64,000 nt of DNA. Origin: Brachypterus glaber. Lineage: Eukaryota; Arthropoda; Insecta; Coleoptera; Kateretidae. Position numbers and translations under genes: made by a program. Below, one piece after another: positions 38,001-48,400 of this stretch. The DNA is taken from contig OY294049.1 in assembly GCA_958510825.1 (NCBI GenBank), forward strand, positions 2,604,001-2,668,000, read 5' to 3'. Each line of letters begins with the position of its first letter. Position 1 is the first letter of the stretch. The notes under the pieces are model-generated. The model did not search any database. It saw only the letters and a list, made by a program, of their open reading frames with translations, and was not told the DNA's origin.

Positions 38001-41000
38001 TTAAGTAGTTTTCGAAATATTTCAATTTAAAAAATGGCAATTTTTTAGGTGGATCGATTTTTTTGCTCTCAAGTGTACATCCTTTTAAAATTGCGTGTTA
38101 TAAAAACTAATAATGCTAGAGATATGTAAATAGTACTACCATGCCCATTTCTTTTTGATAAGTATTCCTATGGTTATCAAAAATGGGTCTAACTTGAGTT
38201 ACGTCCTTGTTGGATGGGAGTGCCGATATTATTGAATGGGACAGTGTCTGTTTCTGAATCATGCTTTGTAATGTTTGGTTTTTGTTAACATGCTTAGATC
38301 TCCCTAGATGTGCAGTAAAAAAATAAAAAATGGCAAAGTTTAGGCAGCTGGGTTTGTGAAAAATTTAATAAGTCAATTTTACCAAGTTAAAAGTAATTTT
38401 TTTAATAATTTTTAAAAATATTTTACTGCCGAAAGGCAAAAGGAAACTGTTTGAATTTGGTATTTGTAATAGTTTAGAACAACATGAAACATATACCAAA
38501 TAATCAAATACTATAAAAGGTAAATATTTTTAGCCTATTTTTTTTTTTTTTTGATATTGTTAGTATTATTGAATGGGACAAATTGCATATTTCATTCCTA
38601 TCCATCTCTTTTAGATAAGAAATGACTTTAAAATGGCAGAAAGTGTCTAGGGTACTACCCATACAACAATTTGGAACATATAGAACTCAGAACAAACTAA
38701 TATTTGATATGTATTTGAAAAAACATGAATCAAAGTTTGGTAAAATTATTTAAAGTAAATTATATATAAAAAAAAGAATTTAACAGCTATTTTTTTGTTA
38801 TGAAATTGCATTATAGGTTTATTGTTAATGGTTATAGTGACAATAATAGTTATTTTAATCTTTTTGTTATTCTTAATAGCAATTTTATATTTTTGTCCCA
38901 TTCAATAATACCATGTTTATGAATGGGACAATTCACTTTTTTTAATGCTTGTAGTTTTGGTAAAAATAAATATTATTCAGGTTTAACACTCGGACTGTGT
39001 TCTTTAATTTCCAGATATGGTAACTAAAAAAAAACATACTATACGTATAAAAGATTAAAAATAAAATTTTGACAGCTGTTTAAGTGTCCCATTCATGGAG
39101 ATCTCCCCCTACATACCGTAAAACAGGGCTATTTTGGTTCTGAGGATCGCAGAGCTATTTGGGTCATTTTAAAAGTAAAATTAAAGTGCTGGTAAAAAAT
39201 AAACAAAAAATCAGGTACATACCTCAAGAAGGAGCATGATGAAATCTACCGTACGCTTTGTTTGAAGCGTGAACCAACTACGGTGAGGGGCTGGTGGGGA
39301 GTGACTATTGTTTACACTTAGTACGCGTAAAGAGAGAGAAAGAATGTCTAAACTCACAGTCTAATGTCGTAAAATGACTGACTGGGGTACAGTGTTGCCG
39401 ATTGGAAACATATACTTTGGATATTTTATTATAAATTTTAAGAAACATTAGTTCTGTATGAGTTTTATATGAACTAGTAGTTTAATTTCAATAGATTTAA
39501 ATATACTATATTATTAAACATAATTATAGTATACACAATAAAACAAAAGTTTTTTACATTTTTAATTTAAGTATAATGATTTGAATTCATGATAAGGTGG
39601 AAACTACGCAACATCGCTACTAGGTAGCCTGAAAGTCGACTAGCGACATCTACATTTTACACCACAAAGCTGATCGCGTTTCTGTTAGTAAATAAACAAA
39701 CAAAAAGATGACACATTCATAAACATTGGTCTGAAATTACTTCATGAGGTAAAAGTTCTTTGGGTACATATTAGTCATAGAACTTTTTATTGAAGTGTGC
39801 GATATACATTAAAGAAGAAAATTAAAAAAGAAAAAAATAGTAAAGCAAGCACATCAAAATTTTACTTTCAAAACTTAGCATTCTTAGCAATACTAAGAAA
39901 AGTGTTATTATATTATTATTATTATTATTAGTACTGCACAATGATTGTTTAAAGCATTAAAAATTCGGTGTTTAATGTAAAAAACGTGTAGGTATTCTTA
40001 AACTGCATATTTTTTATTAAGTTTTAGCTTAGTTGGGCTATTTGGGTCGCGTTTTAGGGCTAATTGCTTCTTGACCCAACGTTTAAGTATTACGTAACGC
40101 AAATTGTACCATAATTCATACACTTCATACCCCGGGAGATTTCATATTTTGGCTACCCCCTCTAATAGGGGGTGTGTTAGGGGGTAGCCAAAATATGAAA
40201 TCTTTACAGCCTTGAATAACGCGAGAACCGAGGTATGAAGTGTATGCATTTTGGTAAATTTTGCGTTACTTTATACTTAAACGTTCCCTTTCTTTGAAAT
40301 ATTTTTTTTCTACTAGCGTACGAAAAGATCTTTCTTTCCGCACGCATATGCGAGTCGCACCCGAACTGGTATGATCTTCGTCTTTTACCACACATTCGCA
40401 ACTGAGTCACTGCAGGTTTTATTGAATTTCCAGTATATGTATATCCAATCTGACAGAAATTTACTTGCCCTCTCAAGATTTCCAAAAAAATTCAAAAAGT
40501 TTTTACAGTTTCACCTGCAACCCACCTTACAGTTAGATTTCAACGAATAGTCCACCTATTGCCCAGTAATAATACTAATAATGATAATCATCATAAACTG
40601 TAATAGTTATAATAATTATAGTCTGTGGTAGAGACATCATAGTCTATGATATAGATATTATAATGTCTGCCGAAATGTTTTAAAAAGCATTAATCGGTTT
40701 TATCAAGGTGGGCATTGAAATCGTACATTTCACAACATAGTTTGATTTAGTTTGACAGGTAAGAATTATTTTTTAAAGTAAAGTTATTTATTTGTCAAAT
40801 TCAAAACATATCAGAGCAAAAACACGGTATCCGCTTTGATTTTTTTTCTAAATATTACAATTAGTAGAATAAAATTTATCGGAAAAATAAAACAACCTAA
40901 TTTAGATAACTTTTCTAATTATAAAGCATTATAAGAATAATTTAAATAGTACAATACAAAAAACTAACAAAAAATCCAGTACTTACTGTATTTTATCCTG

Positions 41001-41211
41001 GACGGTTTTTGTCAAAAGCTTTACCCAACTTTTAAAATCTCTTGTCAAAATGATACGATTTCAATGCCTCCCTTGATAAAAACTATTAATGCTTATTAAA
41101 AAATTTCGGCAATGTATAAAATTTTTTCTTTCAGAGGATATGAATAATCTGGAAACCATAAACAGGCTATCACAACTGGAACTATATTCATGTGAATGGG
41201 ATTTTTCATAA
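28918..41211 (+). CDS. Stlk: STE20-related adapter pseudokinase (STRAD)
   Basis: STRAD binds MO25 and LKB1 and allosterically activates LKB1 in the cytoplasm. Seven exons (28918-29088, 29169-29316, 29759-29843, 32592-32773, 33683-33862, 36862-37077, 41135-41211) join in phase to 352 aa. A kinase fold runs from about 11 to 310: Gly loop LGQGMDGMV at 18-26 and VAIK Lys at 42, then HPNIVPY and a MAYGSCRDLL hinge. The catalytic loop is IHRAIRASHVLIS instead of HRDLK..N, and SGL stands where DFG should be, so it is a pseudokinase as expected. NLNWLSPEVLEQNLQG, EKSDIYSVG and ELANG match STRAD. The C-terminus is CEWDFS, a conservative version of the MO25-binding WEF motif. Introns 3-6 are swollen by repeats. 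Confidence 0.93.
29169..29316 (+). CDS. Stlk: STRAD exon 2
   Basis: The acceptor is tttttag ending at 29168. REIILTRQLQHPNIVPY .. RHFNE plus one base. Confidence 0.92.
29759..29843 (+). CDS. Stlk: STRAD exon 3
   Basis: The acceptor is ctttcaag ending at 29758. GMPENAITIILRDVLEGLDY then IHKKGLIH plus two bases. Confidence 0.9.
29874..32159. repeat. 2.3-kb composite TIR element in STRAD intron 3
   Basis: The left end agtagtctacttgcaaaact (29874 on) is mirrored by agttttgcaagtggactact (to 32159). TATATG-like direct repeats flank it. Inside are inverted copies of tcggtcg-rich segments and a satellite block (30400-31770) whose repeat units point one way up to about 31370 and the opposite way after it. 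Confidence 0.7.
30400..31770. repeat. Inverted array of about 110-bp satellite-like units
   Basis: Units carry aaaattggtatataggggtt, tttaaggttgctgaaactga, then a cccctgaggggtggggggtag box. About eight units read forward to 31370 and three to four read backward after a junction near cacctccgcgcgtgaaatgg. The whole is a long palindrome. Confidence 0.8.
32229..32294. repeat. Perfect 22-bp stem-loop in STRAD intron 3
   Basis: ATGCGATGCCGTGATTGGCT is followed about 23 nt later by its exact reverse complement. It could be a tiny MITE or a hairpin transcript. Confidence 0.75.
32592..32773 (+). CDS. Stlk: STRAD exon 4: degenerate catalytic and DFG loops
   Basis: RAIRASHVLISANGKAVISG then LRYACPIV, then NLNWLSPEVLEQNLQ plus one base at gtgata. 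Confidence 0.93.
32811..32927. repeat. Short GC-rich hairpin element in STRAD intron 4
   Basis: Ends CCTAAC .. GTTAGG with inner inverted boxes (cttttccgcac / gtgcggaaaa; gactgc / gcagtc). GC-rich compared with its surroundings. Probably a MITE of about 117 bp. Confidence 0.6.
33027..33053. repeat. (ATT)n microsatellite
   Basis: Eight to nine ATT/TTA repeats. A shorter run occurs at 39908-39930. Confidence 0.9.
33683..33862 (+). CDS. Stlk: STRAD exon 5
   Basis: GYNEKSDIYSVGMLVCELAN then GAEPFAGM, TTIPKDVNMDNS plus one base. Confidence 0.93.
34320..34775. repeat. Solo arm of the 53558-54828 foldback family
   Basis: Shares taccatggggaaaaatatag, gaggtcgccacagggccaac and gggaattctga..atcctgta with the arms of the element at 53558-54828. 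Only one arm is present, in STRAD intron 5. Confidence 0.75.
35071..35763. repeat. TIR element in STRAD intron 5
   Basis: Left tacaggcatgccaaaattta is mirrored by taaattttggcatg..ccctgta. Inner matched boxes are ttggtccggaaatgagtcct and ctcatttccggactaac. A related solo end is at 45198-45320. Non-coding. Confidence 0.75.
35990..36840. repeat. Nested direct and inverted duplication in STRAD intron 5
   Basis: Block 35997-36233 is repeated almost identically in direct orientation at 36433-36670. Block 36384-36550 is repeated in inverted orientation at 36668-36835, ending 27 bp before STRAD exon 6. The high identity suggests recent events. Confidence 0.85.
36862..37077 (+). CDS. Stlk: STRAD exon 6: end of C-lobe
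   Basis: GDCDISSHVANRKFSDDLHE .. CMYRDSWDRPTAAQLLTHPL then FKAHKRSL, RVAYNT plus one base. The WDRP.A..LL.H.F block is the usual end of a STE20-type kinase domain. Confidence 0.92.
37113..39110. repeat. 2-kb TIR element in STRAD intron 6
   Basis: Left AGGGGGAGAAATGGGACA pairs with right tgtcccattcat..atctccccct. Long inner inverted arms lie at about 37120-37420 and 37900-38230, and five gaatgggaca words are spread through it. AT-rich, no coding capacity. A related short element lies at 62094-62466. Confidence 0.7.
40078..40285. repeat. Foldback hairpin of about 210 bp
   Basis: Inner arms gatttcatattttggctacc and its reverse complement surround ccctctaatagggggtgtgt. Outer boxes catacacttcatacc and ggtatgaagtgtatg also pair. 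Confidence 0.85.
41135..41211 (+). CDS. Stlk: STRAD exon 7: C-terminal WDF motif
   Basis: The acceptor is tctttcag ending at 41134. The joined frame gives EDMNNLETINRLSQLELY then SCEWDFS followed by TAA 41209-41211. Too short to stand out as an ORF, but phase, position and the W-D-F end support it. Confidence 0.88.
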
Positions 41212-42259
41212 TATATTCACTAAAAAAATTGTATTATAGTTTATTATTTCAGTATTGTATAATTATTATCACAATATGTACCTATACCTATAAAATTTTA
41301 TTTATAATTAAAAAAATACTGCTAAGAAACGTGTTTTTAGTAAAAGTGTTGTAAAAACTTTTCACAGCGTCGATATGTGTAAAAAATTGGGCTAACTGGA
41401 CCGAATTTAGATTTTTTTTTCATATTTACAATATTTTCAAAACCAAATTATTTTGGTTAAACTGTCACAAAAAATATTAAGATGTATGAAAATACTGCTG
41501 CAAACAAAATAATACTTTCCCCTATAGGCTTATGTTCATTAAAATCAAAAACAAAACAAAAATAAAAAAAAATTAAAAAGTTTTTCAAAAAATTTAAAAC
41601 GAAAAAAAAATAAAAAAAAAATATGTTTTTACCCCATTTTACCGCAACCCGATTTTTACGTAAAACAATCCCAGCCTAGAACTTTGGATAATCAACCTGT
41701 GGTCCAAATTTTAAGTCTTTAACCCGAAGCGTTCTTGAGTTATCCCGGACACACAGACCGACAGACAGAAATTTTTGACGGAAATCATATTTTTTGGATA
41801 TAAAACGTCCAGAAACGTAAAAAAAGCAATAAAAATTTTTCGATTTTTTTTACTAACGCAAGACTTTCCTTGGGGAAAGTAAAAGACAGTTTCGTTCAGA
41901 AAGTACAAATTGGTTTAAAAATTAAAAGGACCCTTGGAAAAGAACCATTTTTAAAAAAGGCCAGGAAAGGACTTTTTTTTATAATTTTCTAAACTTTGTT
42001 TCCACTCTAAAACTACAAAAAAAGTTCTAAATTCGGTCCTAATTTCTTATTTTCTAATTTTATTTTTTTTAACAAAATATGACATACGACATTTTTTCAA
42101 CAAAATACGACATAAATAATATGTCAAAATACAATATAAAGATATTTTATATACACAAAATATAAAATCTTGCTTTATAATATTGAGCAAAAGTCACTAG
42201 AAAAATATAATTTAAAAAAATAATAAATATTTATATAATTTACTATCTAAGATGTATTG
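41212..42259. other. Convergent STRAD/ZnT 3' intergenic region
   Basis: About 1 kb between tail-to-tail genes, largely filled by one MITE (41513-41881). An ATTAAA about 100 bp after the STRAD stop is a weak candidate polyadenylation signal. Confidence 0.6.
41513..41881. repeat. Intact 369-bp TACTTTCCCC MITE
   Basis: TACTTTCCCC at the left and GGGGAAAGTA at the right are a perfect 10-bp TIR. The interior matches the fragments in Sin3 introns, so this copy defines the family's ends. Confidence 0.8.
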
Positions 42260-42408
42260 TCAACATTCTACAGTTTGGCATGTATTACAAGAACTTATCA
42301 ATTCGGAATTGTACGTTTCTACTTGAATTGTGCAACTTATAAAACTAATTTGGCTTTTTAAAATTGAAGACGCATTTTTTATTATGGTGTCCCTATCACA
42401 AAATTGAT
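42260..42408 (-). CDS. SLC30A2: ZnT last exon: CTD end with CxxC
   Basis: The acceptor is ttgttttag ending at 42409. The frame continues [20 protein letters not shown] then [20 protein letters not shown] then CNTCQTVEC and TGA. TIQVE and the terminal CxxC fit the end of the ZnT cytosolic domain, and the phase fits the previous exon exactly. The exon was found only by translating past the donor at 43583. Confidence 0.88.
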
Positions 42409-45400
42409 CTAAAACAATAAACAAATATGTTAGGTTTATATGGGAAAATAGTATATTACCAAAAGCGATTTCTTTCCATGTAGAAGCATATTTTTGACAA
42501 ATTGTATTCCTCCTTAAAGCTAATAATCAGAACTCGGCGAATTTTACAGTACTCGCATAGGCGCCGCGTCGACTCTAGCGTTGACGCGAGGTTTTAAATA
42601 TTTACATTTTTTTTTCTTTTTATCTCGATTTTTTTTAATGATTCCATTTAAACGAGTAAGGTGGGAAAAAAAGTTATCGATAAATAAAAATTAAAAACTT
42701 TCGTATTCTTAAAAGATAAAAATCGAATGTCGGTTTTTTCTTTGAAAAACACGATTTTTTTTACATATGTATAGTTAATATGTATAGTCAGTATTGTTGT
42801 GTGTAACAAATTAGTCGTAAAATGTTTCAATTTAGTGACCCTTATAAAAATTTCCCGCATAATTCGGCAAAATTATTCCGTAAGCCTATGTTTCTGTGTT
42901 TATTTTCAACGTTGATTAGTCATAACTGAGTTTACGCCGACTACTGCTAATAATCAAATGTAAACATGTGAATGTTTTCAAATTTTCAGGCTGAAAATTG
43001 GAAATTTCAGTGACCTTCTTGCAGAAAAATTCTTATTAAAAATTACTGTTGAATTCCAACTCAAATGATAGGTTGTAAATTGCATAAAATTCACACGGGC
43101 TGATATTTTAAAGGGCAGTAGTTGATAGTAACGGAACACTCCTGTTAGTTTTTCACCGGGTGATTTGCGTAAGGGGTGTCCGCCAGCTTGAATTGTAGGG
43201 GTGAGTGCGGTTATCTCGATAAATATGCATCTTAGGATAAAAATGCATATTACCAACTTTTTTAAGGAGAAAATTTTCAACAATTCTTATTAGGATCATA
43301 TTTTTTATTATATTAATAACTATCGAGTTATATTCAAAAACGGCCAGGTTGGAGATGAAATTGGTTTTTTCGATTTTTCAGCCAAACTATTTGGTATTTT
43401 TTTATACCGAGGACAATTAAAAAATGGCTAAATCCCTGACATTTCCCGACCGATTTTACAAATCCCTGACTTTTTCCTGACATGTCGAAAACACAAATCA
43501 CATAGGTATCATTTTTGGTCTGCTTCATGAACGTTTTTTTGCTTTTGGGAAAAAAAAACAATGATGTATATACATGTACTCACCTACTGCTAAATGCACA
43601 GCTACAGCATCTTTTCCAGGACTGAGGGACCAAATATGCAGACTATGTATGTGTTTTACATTACTCAAACCCTTCAATTTGACCGCCAAATCGCTACTGT
43701 CCACCGGGCTTCCTTCCAACAGGAACCATATCGAGTCTTTGGCCACACTGGCAGTGGTGAAAATGACAATTATCGAAAATATAAGCGTACATATGGGATC
43801 GGCAATTTCGGAATTCGGACAGTACTTGATTATGATGGCCGAGATCAGAACTCCAACGCTTTGCAAAAGGTCTCCCAGAACGTGAGCTGCTGCAGCTCTC
43901 ACGTTTATGTTATCATTAGAGTTGTGAGAGTGACCGTGACTTGGCAGACCATGACTGTGGGTATGACAGACTCCGTGTAATACTGCGCCCATTCTGAAAA
44001 ACAGATTATTTACTAAATTCAAAATAACTATTGTCCAGGTTAGATTAAGAAAATTATGCCTTCGATAACTCTCCAACCTGGCATATAGCGACTTTAAATT
44101 AACGAAAATGAAATGGGCGATAGCGGACTGCTTAGGGGGTTGTAAATAAGGGTAGAAGGGATAAATAGGGATTTCACTGACCTCTTTCTGAATGAAATGT
44201 TCCTGTGCACAGGGCTGGATTCTTCTTTATGATGATGTATGTAGGGTGGATAAAAATGGTGCATGAATGATAACATTTTGGGACCACGAACAGGCTTTCC
44301 GAATAATATATTTAACAACTTTTCGAATATTAAACGACGATTTTAAAAGATACCAACATCTTTCACGAACGACTTGCTAGTTACTTCTCGACATTTTTAA
44401 ACGAACTCATTAATTCGCGGCAAATTAACATAACCTAATGCGTGGTTTTCTTCTGCACACATACGCATGATTGAAAATACCAAAATAATTACTTTAAAAA
44501 TCACTAACGATTTGAATTTCAAAATAATGAATTAATCAAAATATATAATACTGTGTAACTGAAACAATGATACTAACTATACCCCAACCAAATTAAAGTT
44601 ATAAAAATTGTAAGATAAAACTGACCTCCTTAGTTAAAACGTCCTAACTAACATTTATTTCAATTTTGGCTTATCTGCATATACCAGTTCTTCTATGTCA
44701 TATTTATCTACTCTCCAGGGTTCCCACCAGTCACGGAAGTCAGGGAAATGGAAATTGAAACCTGGTCAGGGAATTTGGCCATTTATTCGAAAAATTTAGG
44801 AAAAATAGCAATGCTAGTTAGGACGTTTCAACTAAGAATATTTTTTTAACATCTTTTATTGATCTGTTAATACAAAAATTACAATTTAGTCTTAAGATCA
44901 TTTGTACATTTTTATCTACACTTTGTAACTTATATTTGATTTGGCCTAATTAGGGTTATAGAAAAAAAAACACAAATTCAAGCATAAATTCACAAAAATA
45001 TAATAAAAAAAAAAACAATAAAATTGCAACAAATCAAGATTTATTTTAAACCAGTTTTCTACTAATTGACTTTAAATAAGCTGAATTACCTAATCAATTT
45101 TCTGACATAAAATTGTACGTATAGCATTTACCTAAATAATATATATTTTTTTAAGTAGGTAACTTTAATTTTTTTTATTTATTATATAATATGTGTATAC
45201 AGGGTTATTCAGAAATAAGTTCAAGAAATCTAAGAGGTAATTCACGTTAAAAAATATGAAAAAAATTTCCTCTAAAGGTTAGTTTGGAAATTAGCCCTAA
45301 AGAAGCTACGCTCCTACATCTAAAAAGTTTTTAATTAATATTTCTGGAACTCTATAAACCATAAAAAGTCCAAACGAAACCAACATGTAATATATATTTA

Positions 45401-48400
45401 GGCAACTTTTTATGCATTCAACCTATTTTCGGAATTTTGTCGCTTGGTTCCTTTTGCATAGGTACGTCCAAATATTTTGTGAATCTTCCAATACGCAATT
45501 TTTCTACGTGTTTTCTAATTATATGCAAAAATCTGCATATTTTCTGTTATATTTTAACTTGATTATATAGAAACTGGTTTGGTACCATCATTTTCATAGA
45601 AAAGGCTCACATCACAGAACCCTGAGGTACCCCAACATTTTAAATTTTTAGTTGTGGTATATGTACTTTACTAAGATTGACACTGACATTTTCCGTAATA
45701 ATTAAGTAAGGTTAAAGTACAGTCTATATTATATAGTGCAAGTCCTATAACTGTCTTTAAGCATATATGCTTATAAGCAAAAAGGTTAACAAATTTTATT
45801 ATAAATGATATTTATACAGTATGTCTCCAGATAGAGTTACAAAGAGGAATTTTTTTTTATTTTTGATTTGATCTCAAAAAAAGTCACTCTTTATAACTTG
45901 CCCTGCTTGATTTTAAACTCACAAAACACTAAGCGCTTTTTGTACAACTCATGGTTCATGGGATAATGTTTTTTTCTTCAAAATAGTGTCTTCAAAAATA
46001 TAAAGAAAAAAAAACATCATCAAGAATGACTTATTTTAAGATATCAAAAATAAAAAAATCTTCTTTGTAATTCTAACAGTTGGTTTGTGTAATTTGGTGT
46101 AATTTTTGCGTGCCAAGCCTCAATGATGGCCTGTCGTAATTCTTCAGCATTATGACCCAGGAAAGTTAGTTTCTTCCCTCGCTCTGACTCCGGTATGGAA
46201 AGGGTTTTCCCGCAGATAATTCATTAATTGCATATCTTCTTCTGCACTACTCATTCTACTTCGAACAGAACCCCGCTTTCTGCTAATCTGTCCAGTTTCC
46301 TCAAGTTTTTTCTTTGCTCACATTATAGTGCTGTTTGCAACATTTAATTCAGTGGCTATTTCACGTACACTTATCCCGTCATTTATTCTTGCTGTTATAA
46401 TACATTTTTGATAATTTGTAAGCTGCGGCATAACTAATGTGAATTATTTTGACAAGTAATGTCATAATATTTGACAAATAAATGTCAAAGAGACCTTGAT
46501 AAAGTTCAATAAATCTGTAACATTTTTAGGTGTAAGCGTTTATTATGAAAACGATGGTATGTCGAAAAATATTTTATAATTATATATTTTAGATTTTCTT
46601 GATATATTTTTTTTTAAACTACATTTGATGGTGTCATATCTGTCACATTTTATCTTACCTATCCTGTTGCTAGGAAATTTTATTACACCGCAATATTGAC
46701 TTTTAATATAATTATTTTATATATTTATTTATTACATAACCGAGGCTAATACATTACATAAATACATTTTACATACCTAATTATTTACGTGGTTGATTTA
46801 ATAATGACAGATTATTCTGCCATATATAAGTTTAAAATTCATGATACATGAAGAAAATCTTAAATAAATAGTTATTAAATATTTGTCGATATACCAAACC
46901 ATGTTTTAATATAATCAAGTTAAAATATAACACAAAATATGCAGATTTTCACATATAATTAGCAAACACATAGAAAAATTGCGTATTGGAAAATTCGCAA
47001 AAGTTTTAATATTTATTAGTGCCACATGTAAGTAAATGATAATAAAGCTTTTTATATAATATTTATAATGCCTGTTCTTTAATTAAGAGAGTATAATAAA
47101 CTTAAAACGAATTGACAAAGTACTTTGTAAAGAATTGGACAATTCTTGAGCAAGAGAATGAATTAATTAATCAAGATTCTGTATCCAGACTTGGGCAAGA
47201 CTTTAGCAAGATTCTGAAAGCAGCGCGTTTAGCAATACTTTGTCAGGTCTGTTCGTCAAGTCTGTAGCAAGCAATTTGACAAGATTCTTGGTCAACAACT
47301 AACAAGTACGAATTGATCATGATTGTCCAAGAAACTTTACGAAGTATTTGTAGCAATTCTTTGACAATTCTTGAGCAAGAATCTGTCGACAGTATCTTGC
47401 GTCAGAATTTTCAAAATCTGGATAGAGAATAGACTATTAACTTTTGAGCACTAAAAGAAACCGCAAATTTTTTAATTTCACATGTGTCAAGGGACTGACG
47501 CCCCATGTTGAGTACGCTACTTTAACTTGAAAAAAAGTGATAAAAATTATTTTAGAATTTAAATGAATTGATTCTTAACACTTTAGAGAGTATCCTTAAA
47601 AGTAATTAAAAGTAAAACAAATGTATAAACCTAATCATTTTAAAAATATAAGTAATTAATTGTTAATAATTGTAATGGTGACACTACAAAGGACTAATGT
47701 TTTAAGTAAGTAAAGACAAATTTTAAAATAATTCTAATTTGATATATAACATTTATTATTAGGACGATAAAGTACCTGTATTTAGCTGTTAACTAATAGT
47801 CATATTTATTAAATACGTCTGATAGAATTCTAAATATATGTGCTTAACATGAAGTTAACCGATTTTCATAGAAGTACCCATATGAATTATTTACTTACCC
47901 AATGTTAATCGCTAAACCTAAGGATGCTACAATTATCATAGTATTTGCTTCAATATCAAATTCTTTCGTGATTATCCTATTCACAGCCAAAATAGAGAAC
48001 ACTATGGCCAGTAACCATACAGTCAAAACACTAAAAAAAAAATTTAATATTTAAATTTAAACTTAAGTTTTAAAAGTATGAGTAAATTAATGTACAATGA
48101 TTGTCCATATATTTTCCAACATACTCTGAGATAATCTCAATGAGATAATCTCAGTGAGATTGTCAAAGCAAATACTGGCCTTTTTAAAGAAATGTTGATT
48201 TTTTTCCAGTACTTTTCGTTCACGATTTTACTGTAAATGGTTCAAACCTCAGATAAAAAGGTTATTACCTAACGCTGCTAGAAGGGAGTTATGTCTAGCT
48301 TTGTTGGGACAGCTCAGCCCGAGCTCAGGGATATAAATACTACCATCAGCCTGATTGTCTGGCTTAAGGCCTCACTCTTAGTACTTATTACTACTATTAC

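Larger units (their letters stand above)
43994..47898 (-). other. ZnT intron between TM4 and His-loop exons
   Basis: 3.9 kb. Apart from the Tc1-like remnant (45817-46431), a TACAGGGTTATTCAG repeat end (45198-45320) and a truncated CCCTAGTAAC MITE (47100-47430), nothing was recognised. Confidence 0.6.

Noticed and set aside
40204..40485. 93-aa ORF on the - strand
   Set aside because: Overlaps the foldback hairpin at 40078-40285; no conserved domain seen.
43574..43980. Two + strand ORFs of 103 and 128 aa
   Set aside because: They are antisense shadows of the ZnT exon at 43584-43993.
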